From assembly GCA_014896355.1 (NCBI GenBank), contig JADBKO010000126.1, forward strand, positions 1 to 51,582: a stretch of DNA of 51,582 nt, written 5' to 3'. Positions 36,293-45,797 of the stretch are shown in pieces. The translations under genes and the position numbers were made by a program. Numbering within the stretch: the first letter of the stretch is position 1; the number at the start of each line of letters is the position of its first letter. The notes beneath the pieces were generated by a model. It did not search any database and had not been told where the DNA came from. It saw nothing but the letters and a program-made list of their open reading frames with translations. The DNA comes from Bacillota bacterium. Lineage in GTDB: Bacteria; Bacillota; UBA5301; Bu52.

Positions 36293-37624
36293 CTACTGCA
36301 GTGGGCGGGCGATGATGCCTCCGAAGAGCAGGTGTGCCATGATAAAGCCTGTCACCAGGTTCACCAAGACCACGATGGTGAAAGCCAGGATGGGCTTGGC
36401 CCCCATCTTCTGGATGTCGCGGAAGCGTGTGCCGCATCCGATACAGATAAAGGCCAACACGAAGAGCCACGTGCGCAGAGTGGTCAGCACAGGGCTCACA
36501 TGGGCGGACATCCCGGCGGCGTCGCCCACGGCCCACCGGGTCCCCAGGAAGGACGCCACCAGAAAGGCCAGCACGAACTTGGGGAAGCGTTCCCAGATGA
36601 CGCCTGCCCCCGGCCGGGCCTCGCCCTTGCCCACATCCCAGCGGGTCACCGCCAAAATGGCCAAAATGAACGCCAGAGCGGCGATCATGACGTCGCGGTT
36701 CAGTTTGACCAGCGTGAAGGCCTCAGTAGCCTTGTCGCCCAGCTGCTGGGCAGCAGCCAAGCCCGCCGCATCCGCCAACTCGGAACCGCCAATCCAGGCG
36801 CCGGCTACCCGGACATCGAGATGCATGAGACGGGCCAGGGCCGGCATCAGGAAAATGAGAACCAACGCGTAAATGACCACCAGGGATACGATGTACCCCA
36901 CGTCTTTGCGGTCTGCCTTGACGCTGCTTCCCACCGCAATGGCGGCCGATACGCCGCATACGGAGCCGCCGGCTCCCAGCACAGACGCGAACCGGTTGTC
37001 ATACCCCAGCCGTTTGGAGACCACAAAGGCCACCGCGAAGCCGATGGCCACGATGGTCACAGCTTCCACGAACCCCCAGCCGCCGCCTTTGATCACGGTA
37101 GTGAAAGGCAGCGTGGCGCCCAAGAGCACAATGCCCATCTTGATGAAGAACTCCGTGCGACCGGCTGCCGCCTGGAACCAGGCCGGGAACCTGGGGAAGG
37201 CGTTCCCCAGGATCAAGCCGATGATCAAAGCCCAGAAAGGATATTCCAGGCCGTAATACTTGAGCTGCTGCTGGCTGCCCAGGGTCAGGACGATGAGGCC
37301 CAGGATGAACAGCCCGGTGAAGCCAAGGAGGTAATCGCCCAGGCGCAAGCCCATGACTCGGACGGCGATGGCGGTGGGAACCAGGATGGCCACATACATC
37401 CAGACATAAGAGCTCCACGACTGGGCGAAATGGATCCCCAGGCTGGCTTTGGGCCACATCACCGGCGTGGCGCTTTTCAGGATGTCCAGCGGGGTCCCGA
37501 AGCGATGAAAGAGATAGACTGCGACGACAAAGATCAGCCCGAGATACACAGCCCACCAGTCTTCACTGACGAGATAGGCACTGGGAGCTGCCTGTTTGCG
37601 GACAACGGGTTGCCCAACGGCCAT
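36293..37624 (-). CDS. YeiH/UPF0324-type putative sulfate exporter (copy 1)
   Basis: 443 residues with about 11 hydrophobic helices. Family marks: LGSQQQLKYYGLEYPFWALIIGL, GRTEFFIKMGIVLLGATLPF, GAGGSVCGVSAAIAVGS, VAGAWIGGSELADAAGL and IWERFPKFVLAFLVAS. The family is annotated as sulfate exporters (PSE) mainly by association with sulfur-compound degradation. It lies on the same strand as the triple-HTH and siroheme genes, next to dsr, suggesting export or exchange of a sulfur oxyanion. The N-terminal 20 residues are cytoplasmic-like. SD GGAGGAAAGGG precedes ATG 37624. A close paralogue is at 47936–49294. Confidence 0.88.
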   Translation of the reverse strand: MAVGQPVVRKQAAPSAYLVSEDWWAVYLGLIFVVAVYLFHRFGTPLDILKSATPVMWPKASLGIHFAQSWSSYVWMYVAILVPTAIAVRVMGLRLGDYLLGFTGLFILGLIVLTLGSQQQLKYYGLEYPFWALIIGLILGNAFPRFPAWFQAAAGRTEFFIKMGIVLLGATLPFTTVIKGGGWGFVEAVTIVAIGFAVAFVVSKRLGYDNRFASVLGAGGSVCGVSAAIAVGSSVKADRKDVGYIVSLVVIYALVLIFLMPALARLMHLDVRVAGAWIGGSELADAAGLAAAQQLGDKATEAFTLVKLNRDVMIAALAFILAILAVTRWDVGKGEARPGAGVIWERFPKFVLAFLVASFLGTRWAVGDAAGMSAHVSPVLTTLRTWLFVLAFICIGCGTRFRDIQKMGAKPILAFTIVVLVNLVTGFIMAHLLFGGIIARPLQ

Positions 37625-37940
37625 TTCCGGTCACCCTTTCCTCCCTCATTCTCTTGGCGCAGGTCGCTAAATGCTCCTCAGGCTCCAGCTCCAGGCCTTG
37701 GCCGTGGGAGTTCAGGGTACAGTCGGCGTGATCTGCTGGCAGGCCAGGTACCGATACACTCCCCCCTTCCACCCGCCGTATTCCCAGCCTTTCTGCGGAT
37801 TCGTGGCATATTTCACATTTCCAACCACAGAAAGCCGCACCCCATGTGTCGGCTGAGAGGGTGCAGCCGCGTGACGGCGCTTTGCGGCGCACCGGCGGCG
37901 GGAAGAACCGTATAGTAATAGTGAAAGCAGGAGACATCAT
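37563..37940 (-). CDS. Possible small Cys-rich protein upstream of exporter copy 1
   Basis: 125 codons from ATG 37940, overlapping the exporter start by 62 bp. The segment after about residue 38 contains CGWKCEICHES and further Cys at spaced positions, with a Glu/Leu-rich stretch before them that looks more protein-like than random GC-rich sequence. No family is recognised. An AAAGGGAAA SD-like element and a TTATAG lie just upstream. It may be a zinc-binding leader protein, or a chance frame. Confidence 0.25.
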   Translation of the reverse strand: MMSPAFTITIRFFPPPVRRKAPSRGCTLSADTWGAAFCGWKCEICHESAERLGIRRVEGGSVSVPGLPADHADCTLNSHGQGLELEPEEHLATCAKRMREERVTGNGRWATRCPQTGSSQCLSRQ

Positions 37941-38035
37941 TTTCCCTTTGCTATAATTCGGCGTGGGAAAAAGAGATCCTTCTTTTGCCTGAACTAAAAT
38001 CCTTCGTTGCCGGCGGTGCTTCCTTCAAGATGGCC
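37625..38035. other. Gap between exporter copy 1 and PTS IIC
   Basis: 411 bp, containing the doubtful small Cys-rich frame on the minus strand. The promoter of exporter copy 1 must lie here; TTATAG at about 37951–37956 (minus strand) is a candidate. The same site reads TATAAT (37952–37957) on the plus strand, with GAGACA 15 bases upstream, which could drive a transcript antisense to PTS IIC. No hairpin-plus-T terminator for either flank is evident. Confidence 0.35.
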
Positions 38036-39430
38036 TCATTCAGCCGCCGGAGCAGGGGGCGATGCGGCCAGCAAGCGCTTTTCCCAGGCCCGGAAAAACG
38101 GGTAGTAGACGAGGGTGCTGATCATCAGATCCACTGCCTGCAAAGCAGCCCCGGTCCAGCTGCCGTCGGCCAGATACCCACCCAGGAACACAGGCACAGT
38201 CAAAGGCAGCTGAGCCAGGGGCCGGGCCACCCATCCCCAGCTCATGGCCAGATAGTTGGTGGTCACAATGAGAGCGGGCGCCGCCACGAACGGGATGATC
38301 ATCAGCGGGTTGAAGGCGATGGGCAGGCCGAAGGTCACCGGCTCGTTGATGTTAAAGATCCCCGGCAGCAGCGCGACTTTCCCCACCTGCCGCAGCTGTG
38401 GGACGCGCGAACGCAGCATCATGAACACCAACGGCAGCGTGGCACCGGACCCCCCCAGATGGGCATACATGTGATAGAACGGCTCCGTGACGATATAGGG
38501 CAGAGGCTGTCCGGCGCTGGCCGCAGCCACGTTGGCCTGGAGGGCCGTGGTCCAAAACGGGTAGGCCACAGCGGAAACCATGTTCATGCCATGAATGCCG
38601 ACAGACCACAGAAGCATCATCAAGACAATCTGCAGCAATGCCGAGGGATAGCTGTTGCTGGCCCGGACCAGGGGGCCCAGGGCCTGGGTGACCCAGAGGG
38701 GCAGGGTCGCCGGCGTGCGTGCAGGCGTCCCTGCCCCTCCCCCCGACTGCCCCCCAACCGCCAGCTGCACCGTAAAATGAGTGGAGACGAACCATTCCAG
38801 GGCCCAGGCTCCCAAAAGCACCACAAACGCCGGCACAATGCTCTCGAAGGAGCGGATGACCTTGGGCGGCACCCCTTCCGGCAGCCTTAGGATCAGGCCA
38901 CGCTGCCGGAACCAGCGGAACGTCTCCCCCGTCCACAGGGCCAGGGCGATGCCCACGAACAGGCCTTCGCCTCCCAGCCCCTGCAGGAAGACCCCCAGAG
39001 GCACCGTGGAGATTCCCGCCGCAGAGACACCCACAGGCACGGACACGATACACAGCGCTGCCCCCGCCACCAACCCCGCGTGGGCCGGCTCCGGCAGGCG
39101 GTAGGCCACGGCCAGATTGTACGCCACGCCAAAGCTGACCAGAAAGGCCATGAGGCCAAAAGACATTTGAAACGGCACCATCAGCACAGGGCGGTAACGA
39201 TCCGCCCAGCCTGCCATGGCGGCCAGCCATGGCACCGACGTTCCCTGGGGTACCGGTGGGAAGGAAAGGATCAGGAACATGCTGCCCACGATGATCATGG
39301 GCAGAGCAAAGCCGATAAAGGCATCCCGGATGGCCTGCAAATACGGCCATTCCATGACACCGGCCAGCACAGGCATGAGCTTTCCCTCCACCCACGCCTG
39401 CCAGCCTGCCGAGCCATCATTCTGTGGCAC
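38036..39430 (-). CDS. PTS sugar transporter IIC, lactose/cellobiose family
   Basis: 464 residues, about 9–10 hydrophobic helices. Family features include FIGFALPMIIVGSMFLIL, the GIHGMNM segment, HLGGSGATLPLVFMMLRSR, and GIFNINEPVTFGLPIAFNP, which carries the conserved NEP motif of sugar binding. It takes up a (di)saccharide, likely a beta-glucoside or chitobiose type, and phosphorylates it with IIB. A Gly-rich insert (about 230–245) is present. GTG start overlaps the IIB end by 14 bp. No IIA gene or glycosidase accompanies it in the window. Confidence 0.9.
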   Translation of the reverse strand: MPQNDGSAGWQAWVEGKLMPVLAGVMEWPYLQAIRDAFIGFALPMIIVGSMFLILSFPPVPQGTSVPWLAAMAGWADRYRPVLMVPFQMSFGLMAFLVSFGVAYNLAVAYRLPEPAHAGLVAGAALCIVSVPVGVSAAGISTVPLGVFLQGLGGEGLFVGIALALWTGETFRWFRQRGLILRLPEGVPPKVIRSFESIVPAFVVLLGAWALEWFVSTHFTVQLAVGGQSGGGAGTPARTPATLPLWVTQALGPLVRASNSYPSALLQIVLMMLLWSVGIHGMNMVSAVAYPFWTTALQANVAAASAGQPLPYIVTEPFYHMYAHLGGSGATLPLVFMMLRSRVPQLRQVGKVALLPGIFNINEPVTFGLPIAFNPLMIIPFVAAPALIVTTNYLAMSWGWVARPLAQLPLTVPVFLGGYLADGSWTGAALQAVDLMISTLVYYPFFRAWEKRLLAASPPAPAAE

Positions 39431-39851
39431 GCGGACTCCTCCTTTGACCGCCGCCCCGGCTAGACGGGGTGCCGGAGGGGCGCCCTCCCGGGGCGTTCCC
39501 GTGCTCGGAGGGCGCCGACACCGGGGCCGGCATCAGAGCCAACAGCATCCGTAAGGCCGCTTCGCCGTTGGCGGTGGCATAGACGAACGGGTCGATGACA
39601 GCCAAAGGTTTGCCCAGGCGGGCCAAGCTCTGACGGGCATAGCGGACCTGCGGTCCCAGTAGAATGGCATCGTAACTCTCGGGATGCTGGCGGACTTCCG
39701 CGGTTCCCACCGCCTCCACCACCATATCCAGGCTGTGGGCGCGGGCCGCCCGTTCCAGGGACTCCTGCAGCAGGCTGGTGGACATGCCAAAACTGCAAAC
39801 CAATGCCACTCGCAACGCGGGGTGGTTTCCTTGGGGGGCAGGAACGGACAT
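39417..39851 (-). CDS. PTS IIB component, lactose/cellobiose family
   Basis: 144 residues. RVALVCSFGMSTSLL contains phospho-acceptor Cys19 and the P-loop-like CSxGMST motif. AILLGPQVRYARQ and the following GKPLAVIDPFVYAT match the family. The core ends at about residue 108; the last ~35 residues are Pro/Gly/Arg-rich. It accepts phosphate from IIA and passes it to sugar bound to IIC. It starts 5 bases after the LevR-type regulator stop, so regulator, IIB and IIC form one operon. Confidence 0.88.
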   Translation of the reverse strand: MSVPAPQGNHPALRVALVCSFGMSTSLLQESLERAARAHSLDMVVEAVGTAEVRQHPESYDAILLGPQVRYARQSLARLGKPLAVIDPFVYATANGEAALRMLLALMPAPVSAPSEHGNAPGGRPSGTPSSRGGGQRRSPRATE

Positions 39852-39856
39852 GGTCG

Positions 39857-41989
39857 CTAGACAGACCTTTCTGAATGAAATTCCGCGGACAAGTCTCTCT
39901 GCAGAAGCGCCTGCAACAGAAAACCGGCTTCCAGTTCCGGAAGGCGCACGCCCAACCGCCGTTCAAAGGCGGCCAGCGCCCGGGCGGTGGCCTGCCAGGC
40001 CCGGGGAAACTCCGCTTCCATGCGCTGCAGATCCATGGGCACGTCCGGCCAGGGTTCCCCGCCACGGGCCCTCTCTGCGGCGCAGCACAGATGCATCACC
40101 ACGCCCACGGCAGTATCCGGATCACACCGCTGCCCTGTTTCACGCTCCCATTGCTGGATGACGGCAAAGCCCTCCGCCACCGCCTGGTCTGCATCCACCC
40201 GGCGGAGGCAGCGCCGCAGGGAGGCGGCCAAGGCTGCGACAATATCGGAAAGGGCGGCGGCAGGACGGGTCACGACAGCCGGCGGACCTGGCACCGGTGC
40301 CGGCGCCGGGTTTACGGCTGTGGTCCCAGGGCTGGCCAGCAATCCTTCCAACCGCCGCCATCCATCCCCCACCACCAGCTCATGGAGAGAGATGTACGGC
40401 ACTTCCGGCAGGGGCGGAGGCACCGTCCCCACCACAGCCACGACTTTCAAGGTCCGCAGCAGGGCGGCCAGGGTGGATCCCACCTCCTCCTCCAGGAGGC
40501 TCACGGGAATCACTTGCACCCCTAAGCGGGCCAGCTGCGGTCCCAGCCGCTCCTCCACCCATTGCTGCAGCTGAACTGCGCTTCCCTCCCGGCTCAGGCA
40601 AAGCGTCAGCAGTGCCGCAGCTCTGGGGGGAACCCGGGAGCTGCCCGGCTTTCTCCCGCCTTTTCCGAGGCCTTTTCCGTTCTTCCCCAGGGCTGCTGCA
40701 GGCTCCTGCCGGCGGGAACCGCGGCAAGCCCTGCGCCCGGCAGGCGTCGCGCTCTTCGGCGGCGTGGCACTCCCGGCCCGCCCGCCATCCCCCTGAGCCG
40801 GAGGGCTGCCCCACCCCCCCGGGTGCGGTGCACCTCCCCTGCGCACCCTTTCCGGCAGGTGGGCCACATCCACCAGAATTCCTGCCCTGCCGCCGGACCG
40901 ATACTCCAGGAACGCGTCGGCGCAAGCCATCTGGATGTCGCTGCGCAGCTGCCCCACATTTCCCTGGCACTCATAGGACAGTAGCAATTGCCAGGCCAAC
41001 GGCGTCACGGTCACCGTCTTCCCCATGCGGCGCCCTTCTCGGTCCAGGAAGAGCTGGATCAGCTCAGCCCGCTCCACCAGCGGGCGCTCCGCCAACCCCG
41101 GCAGGTGGATGGTGATGGGGATGCGCCGCCGGAAAGTCTCCAAGAGCGCCGCAGCGGGGTCCTGGGTGGTCGCCCCGATGAGAAGCACCGAAGCATGGCG
41201 TTCCGCTCCTGTTTCACCGAGGCGCCGGAAATGCCCTTCGTCCAGCAAAGGAAAGAACATCTCCTGCCCCTCGGACGGCAGGCGGTGGATCTCATCCAGG
41301 AAGAGCACGCCGCCATCAGCTTTCTCCACCAGCCCGGCCCGGTCGGCCTGGGCGCCGGTATAAGAGCCGCGGGCGGCGCCGAAGAGCTGCGAGAGCAAGA
41401 GCTGCGGATTGTGGGCATAGTCGGCGCAATTGAACGCCACAAAAGGGGCGCCGGGCCGAAGCCGTCCGGAAGCCACGGCATAGCGGTACATGATCTGGGC
41501 GAACAGGCTTTTCCCCACGCCCGTGGGCCCCAGCAGCAATGTGGCCAGGCCATGGGGCGGATAAAGGACCGCCGCCTGCGCCTGGCGTACCGCTGGCCGC
41601 AGGGAGCCGCGGGCCCCTACGAGCTCGCCAAAAACGCTCTCCGGCCCGGCACTTTCCGGCAACGCGGCACCGGCCGGAGGCCCCGGCCGGCGCAGGCCGG
41701 GAAGAGGCGGCAATCGTCCCGGGTCCGGCCCGGCAGGCTCCGTAGCGGGCGCCGGTGTCCCAGGATCGCCCGGGGGCGGCGGCTGTTCTACAGAGCGGGC
41801 GTAAAAGCGCACCGGTTTGCCGGGGATCTTGTTCACCCTTCCTTGGTGGTACAACGCGTTCAGCTCGCGGCTGGCATTGCAGCGCGAAATTCCCAGGGCA
41901 GAAGCCACCTGGGAAGCGGTCCAGGCCGGGGATCCCGGCCCGGTCTTTCCCTTCTGCAACAGGCGGAACACCCTCTCACGCCTGGTCAT
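39857..41989 (-). CDS. LevR-type PTS-regulated transcription activator
   Basis: About 710 residues. An N-terminal winged HTH (TASQVASALGISRCNASRELN) is followed by an AAA+ domain with GPTGVGKSLF (Walker A), GGVLFLDEIHRL (Walker B) and GSYTGA in place of the sigma-54-contacting GAFTGA. A IIA-like domain and a PRD domain at the end (ERETGQRCDPDTAVGVVMHLCCA) sense PTS phosphorylation. A long Gly/Ala/Arg-rich insert lies after the AAA+ domain. Start ATG 41989 has GGAGG 9 bases upstream; a frame to 42043 exists. It likely activates its own PTS operon with RpoN, but no convincing -24/-12 site was found. Confidence 0.85.
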   Translation of the reverse strand: MTRRERVFRLLQKGKTGPGSPAWTASQVASALGISRCNASRELNALYHQGRVNKIPGKPVRFYARSVEQPPPPGDPGTPAPATEPAGPDPGRLPPLPGLRRPGPPAGAALPESAGPESVFGELVGARGSLRPAVRQAQAAVLYPPHGLATLLLGPTGVGKSLFAQIMYRYAVASGRLRPGAPFVAFNCADYAHNPQLLLSQLFGAARGSYTGAQADRAGLVEKADGGVLFLDEIHRLPSEGQEMFFPLLDEGHFRRLGETGAERHASVLLIGATTQDPAAALLETFRRRIPITIHLPGLAERPLVERAELIQLFLDREGRRMGKTVTVTPLAWQLLLSYECQGNVGQLRSDIQMACADAFLEYRSGGRAGILVDVAHLPERVRRGGAPHPGGWGSPPAQGDGGRAGSATPPKSATPAGRRACRGSRRQEPAAALGKNGKGLGKGGRKPGSSRVPPRAAALLTLCLSREGSAVQLQQWVEERLGPQLARLGVQVIPVSLLEEEVGSTLAALLRTLKVVAVVGTVPPPLPEVPYISLHELVVGDGWRRLEGLLASPGTTAVNPAPAPVPGPPAVVTRPAAALSDIVAALAASLRRCLRRVDADQAVAEGFAVIQQWERETGQRCDPDTAVGVVMHLCCAAERARGGEPWPDVPMDLQRMEAEFPRAWQATARALAAFERRLGVRLPELEAGFLLQALLQRDLSAEFHSERSV

Positions 41990-42340
41990 CCAGCCCATCC
42001 TCCGCCCATACTGACACACATCCGGCACACTGGACGAACACAATTCGCATGGCCCGGAGGCCCAATGGGTACGTCTGCAGACGCAGAGTAAGCGGCATTG
42101 TTTGGCAGCTTACCATTATGTCCCAGGTTGCGCGGCGTTCCAATCCTTCTTCCCACGCGTCATCCATATGTGTGTCGGAAAGTGTGCAGCCCCTTCGCCC
42201 ATCTTCTCCTCCATCCGGCCTCCTTGGCTGGTATTGGCATTATTGCATATCTGCACCCTTAAGGCGCTTGTCCGGGGTCGCACATCCCCCCGGGCAGGGC
42301 ATAACTCCTACAACGGAATCCCACAAACGGAGGGAAGACC
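41990..42340. other. Divergent gap between LevR-type gene and ABC sugar operon
   Basis: 351 bp holding the promoters of both operons. On the plus side TTGGCT...CATTATTGCATATC (about 42222–42252) is AT-rich and may be the core promoter. GGAGGGAAGACC is the SD for the binding protein. I looked for TGGCAC-N5-TTGC (sigma-54) and found only TTGGCATTATTGCAT, whose GG–GC spacing is wrong. No clear operator dyad is seen. Confidence 0.35.
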
Positions 42341-43603
42341 ATGAGGACGAAGCTTTGGGTTGTACTGGTGATGTCCGTCGTCATGCTTCTGGTTTCTGCC
42401 ACAGCGCTGGCTGCCTCCCAGCCGCTCAGCGGCAAGCTGGAGATTTTCTCCTGGTGGGCGGGAGACGAGGGACCGGCTTTGGAAGCTCTCATCAAACATT
42501 TTGAGAAGATGTATCCCAACGTGCAGGTGATTAACGCCACCGTAACCGGCGGCTCCGGAGTCAATGCCAGGGCGGTCCTGAAAACCCGCATGTTGGGCGG
42601 GGATCCGCCGGACACCTTCCAGGTCCATGCCGGCCAGGAACTCATCGGCACCTGGGTGGTGGCCAAGCGCATGGAGAATCTCAATTCCTTGTACAAAGAG
42701 GAAGGCTGGACCAAGGTGTTCCCCGCCGGCTTGGTGAAGCTCCTCAGCACCAGCCAGGGGATCTGGTCCGTGCCGGTCAATATCCATCGCTCCAATGTCC
42801 TCTGGTACATTCCGGAGAACCTTAAACAGTGGGGTGTGAAGGTCCCAGCTACCTGGCAGGAATTCCTGGAGATCGCCCCCAAACTGAAAGCCAAGGGCAT
42901 CGTGCCGCTGTCCATGGGCGAAACCTGGACCGCCGAGCACCTCTGGGAGAACGTGGCCATCTCCGTGCTGGGGCCGGCGAAATGGCAGCAACTCTGGCAG
43001 GGGAAGATTTCCTTCCGCAGCCCTGAAATGTTGGAGGTCTGGAAGCTGTTCGGCGAGATCCTGAAATACACGAACCAGGATGCGCCGTCGCTGTCCTGGC
43101 AGCAGGCCACCGACATGGTGGTCAAGGGCAAGGCCGCCTTCAACGTCATGGGCGACTGGGCCGCAGGCTACATGAACACCACCCTGCACCTGAGGCCCGG
43201 CACAGACTTTGGCTGGGCGCCGGCTCCGGGGACCAAGGGCATCTTCGTCATGCTCTCCGACTCCTTCGGCCTGCCGGTGGGGGCACCGCACCGTGCCACC
43301 ACGCTGGCCTGGTTGCGCATGCTGGGCAGCCGTGAGGCCCAGGATATCTTCAATCCTCTGAAGGGCTCCATCAGCCCGCGCCTCGACAGCGACCTGAGCA
43401 AATACAATGTGTATGGCCAAAGCGCGGCGAAGGACTGGCGGTCCAGCACCATTGTGGGCAGCCTGGTCCACGGCGTGGTCGCCAATGAGCGCTTCATGAA
43501 CGACTTCGCCACCGTCATGGAGATCTTCCTCAACAGCCGCAATCCTCAGGCTGCAGCCAACGCTTCCCAGGCTGTGGCGACCCAGGACGGCATCATCCAC
43601 TGA
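42341..43603 (+). CDS. ABC sugar-binding protein, soluble type
   Basis: 420 residues. Signal peptide about 1–25 ([23 protein letters not shown]), with an Ala-x-Ala site and no lipobox Cys, so the mature protein should be soluble. Monoderm Bacillota usually anchor such proteins as lipoproteins, so this favours a periplasm. The mature part matches CUT1-type solute-binding proteins ([66 protein letters not shown]). It resembles glucose/arabinose or mannose-type GtsA-like binders; the ligand is not fixed. First gene of the importer operon. Confidence 0.9.
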   Translation: MRTKLWVVLVMSVVMLLVSATALAASQPLSGKLEIFSWWAGDEGPALEALIKHFEKMYPNVQVINATVTGGSGVNARAVLKTRMLGGDPPDTFQVHAGQELIGTWVVAKRMENLNSLYKEEGWTKVFPAGLVKLLSTSQGIWSVPVNIHRSNVLWYIPENLKQWGVKVPATWQEFLEIAPKLKAKGIVPLSMGETWTAEHLWENVAISVLGPAKWQQLWQGKISFRSPEMLEVWKLFGEILKYTNQDAPSLSWQQATDMVVKGKAAFNVMGDWAAGYMNTTLHLRPGTDFGWAPAPGTKGIFVMLSDSFGLPVGAPHRATTLAWLRMLGSREAQDIFNPLKGSISPRLDSDLSKYNVYGQSAAKDWRSSTIVGSLVHGVVANERFMNDFATVMEIFLNSRNPQAAANASQAVATQDGIIH

Positions 43604-43681
43604 CGGCTCCAGAGTGCTGTACCCCATGTCCGGGGCCGGCGGCGTATCTAGCCGGCCCCGGCCGGAAAGCGAGGATGGGAC

Positions 43682-44800
43682 GTGAATTCACGCAGCGACC
43701 GCTTGGCGGCCATCCTGGTCATTCTGCCCTCGTTGCTCCTGTTGGCTGTGTTTGTCTATGGCTTCATCGGCCAGACCCTGTGGGTGTCCTTGACAGACTG
43801 GGGCCAAGGCGCCGGAGCTCTGGCCTTGAATCCCCAGATTCACTGGGTGGGGCTGGAGAATTACAAAAGCCTCTTCACCGGCTTCCTGGATGTGCGCTTC
43901 CGCCAGGACATGGTGAACATGGTGTTCTTCACCGTACTTTTCGTGGGGGCGTCTCTGCTGCTGGGGCTGCTTTTGGCCATCCTCATCGACCAGCATCTGC
44001 CAGGGGAGGGGGTGTTCCGCACCATTTTTCTTTATCCCATGTCCCTGTCGCTGGTGGTGACGGGCACCATCTGGCGCTGGATGCTCCAGCCTCAAGGCGG
44101 CATCAACGCGCTACCCACCCTGTTCGGGCTGCCTGCTTCGAACTTTCTGTGGATGAGCAGCCGCACCCAGATCCTGCAGTTCAACTGGCAGGCTCTGCCC
44201 GCGTACCTGTGCTGGGCCGGTGTGGCCGTCCTGGCCGTCGCGGCTTGCGTATACCTGGTCAAGGGCCGCCACAAGACCGCCGCCTTTTTTGCAGCGCCGG
44301 CACTGCTGCTGCTCGCCCTGGTGGCCTGGGGGCCAGCCGGGCGCGCCGCCCTGCTGCCCTATCCGGAGACGCACGGCTTCAATCTGGCCCTGCTCGGCAT
44401 TGTGCTGGCGGCGGTATGGCAGATGTCCGGCTACACCATGGCGCTTTATCTGGCAGGCTTGCGCACCATCCCCGACGAGCTGCGGGAGGCGGCCCGGGTG
44501 GACGGCGCCAGTCCGCTGCAGGTCTACCGCTACGTGGAGTTGCCACTCTTGGCTCCCATCACGTGGAGCGCAGTCATCATCCTGGGCCATATCGCCCTGA
44601 AAATCTTCGATCTGGTGTTCGCCATGGCCGGGCCGGACAACGCCTCCACCAGCGTGCCTGCCATCTCCATGTATCTGACCACGTTCCGGGGCAACCAGTT
44701 CGCCACCGGCGCAGCCATTGCCGTGGTGCTGCTCCTGATGGTGGCGGCCCTGATCATCCCTTACCTCGCTTCACTGCTGCGTCCAGGGAGGGCTCAATGA
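43682..44800 (+). CDS. ABC sugar permease, MalF-type
   Basis: 372 residues, longer than the usual ~295 because of an inserted helical region (about 175–245, including a Lys/Arg turn). The EAA loop [20 protein letters not shown] contacts the ATPase. Around eight hydrophobic helices are seen; the first is near residues 8–30. Pairs with the next permease. Starts 78 bp after the binding-protein stop. GTG start at 43682. Confidence 0.88.
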   Translation: MNSRSDRLAAILVILPSLLLLAVFVYGFIGQTLWVSLTDWGQGAGALALNPQIHWVGLENYKSLFTGFLDVRFRQDMVNMVFFTVLFVGASLLLGLLLAILIDQHLPGEGVFRTIFLYPMSLSLVVTGTIWRWMLQPQGGINALPTLFGLPASNFLWMSSRTQILQFNWQALPAYLCWAGVAVLAVAACVYLVKGRHKTAAFFAAPALLLLALVAWGPAGRAALLPYPETHGFNLALLGIVLAAVWQMSGYTMALYLAGLRTIPDELREAARVDGASPLQVYRYVELPLLAPITWSAVIILGHIALKIFDLVFAMAGPDNASTSVPAISMYLTTFRGNQFATGAAIAVVLLLMVAALIIPYLASLLRPGRAQ

Positions 44801-44801
44801 A

Positions 44802-45743
44802 ATGCGCGCATCGGCACAGGAACGCATGGGCACTGCCCAGGGGACCATACAGGCACCTGAAACGCAGGCGGCCCTCCCGGCAGGCCGGGCGCAGGCTGCG
44901 CCCGCAATGCGGACGGCCCGCCGCCCCCGGCACGGCTGGACCTTTGCCTTCCTCTACGCCCTGGTGGTGCTGTTGGCCATCGTTTACCTGATCCCGGTCT
45001 ACATGACCGTCATCACCAGCCTGAAGGCGCCACAGGACATCAATCTCATGACGGCCTGGCGGCCTCCGGCCCATCCCTATTGGGCCAGCTATGTGCAGGC
45101 TTTCCGGCAGTTCGCACCGACCTTGCGCAACAGCCTGATCCTGGCGGTCAGCGCCACCCTGCTTTCCGCCATGATGGGCTCGTTGAACGGATACGTCCTG
45201 GCCAAGTGGGGATTCCGTGGGAGCAAGTGGGCCCTTCCCCTCATTTTGTTCGGCATGTTCATCCCCTATCAGAGCATCCTGATTCCGCTGTTTCAGTTTC
45301 TGCGCAGTGTGGGGCTCTACGGCGGCCTGCCCGGGCTGATCCTGGTCCATGTGGTGTACGGCCTCCCCATCACCACACTGCTGTTCCACAATTTCTACGT
45401 GGAGATCCCCGATGAGCTGCTGGGATCGGCCCTCATCGACGGGGCGGAGTTTTTCAAGATCTACCGCTGGATCATCCTGCCGCTGTCTGCGCCAGCCTTT
45501 GTGGTGGTGGGCATCTGGCAGTTCACCCAAATCTGGAACGAGTTCCTTTTCGCAGTCACACTGACCCGGCCGGCATTCCAGCCCATTACGGTGGCACTGG
45601 CCAATCTGGCAGGCGGCAACGCCGTCTATTGGAATCTTCCCATGGCGGGATCCATCATTGCCGCCCTGCCCACGGTGCTCATCTACATCTTCCTGGGGCG
45701 CTATTTCATCCGGGGCCTGCTGGCCGGCGCCTTGAAGGGATGA
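44802..45743 (+). CDS. ABC sugar permease, MalG-type
   Basis: 313 residues. The first ~45 are Ala/Arg-rich cytoplasmic sequence; six hydrophobic helices follow. The EAA motif is [18 protein letters not shown]. The family's end ([17 protein letters not shown]) is intact. ATG 44802 follows AGGGAGGG and lies 1 base after the previous stop. No ATP-binding gene follows, so a shared MsmK-type ATPase encoded elsewhere is likely. Confidence 0.9.
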   Translation: MRASAQERMGTAQGTIQAPETQAALPAGRAQAAPAMRTARRPRHGWTFAFLYALVVLLAIVYLIPVYMTVITSLKAPQDINLMTAWRPPAHPYWASYVQAFRQFAPTLRNSLILAVSATLLSAMMGSLNGYVLAKWGFRGSKWALPLILFGMFIPYQSILIPLFQFLRSVGLYGGLPGLILVHVVYGLPITTLLFHNFYVEIPDELLGSALIDGAEFFKIYRWIILPLSAPAFVVVGIWQFTQIWNEFLFAVTLTRPAFQPITVALANLAGGNAVYWNLPMAGSIIAALPTVLIYIFLGRYFIRGLLAGALKG

Positions 45744-45787
45744 GGGGGAGGCGGAAAGCCGCCCGGGCGCTGCAGCCTGCCTCCCCC
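45744..45787. terminator. Long GC hairpin between convergent genes
   Basis: GGGGGAGGC (45744–45752) pairs perfectly with GCCTCCCCC (45779–45787), with a smaller GCGG/CCGC stem inside. It fills the 54-bp gap between the sugar permease and the convergent M42 peptidase. There is no T-tract, so the mechanism is uncertain. Confidence 0.45.
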
Positions 45788-45797
45788 GCGGCCTGCC

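Noticed and set aside
42225-42255. Sigma-54 promoter for the sugar ABC operon
   Set aside because: TTGGCATTATTGCAT resembles the consensus, but the GG–GC spacing is 7 instead of 10 bases.
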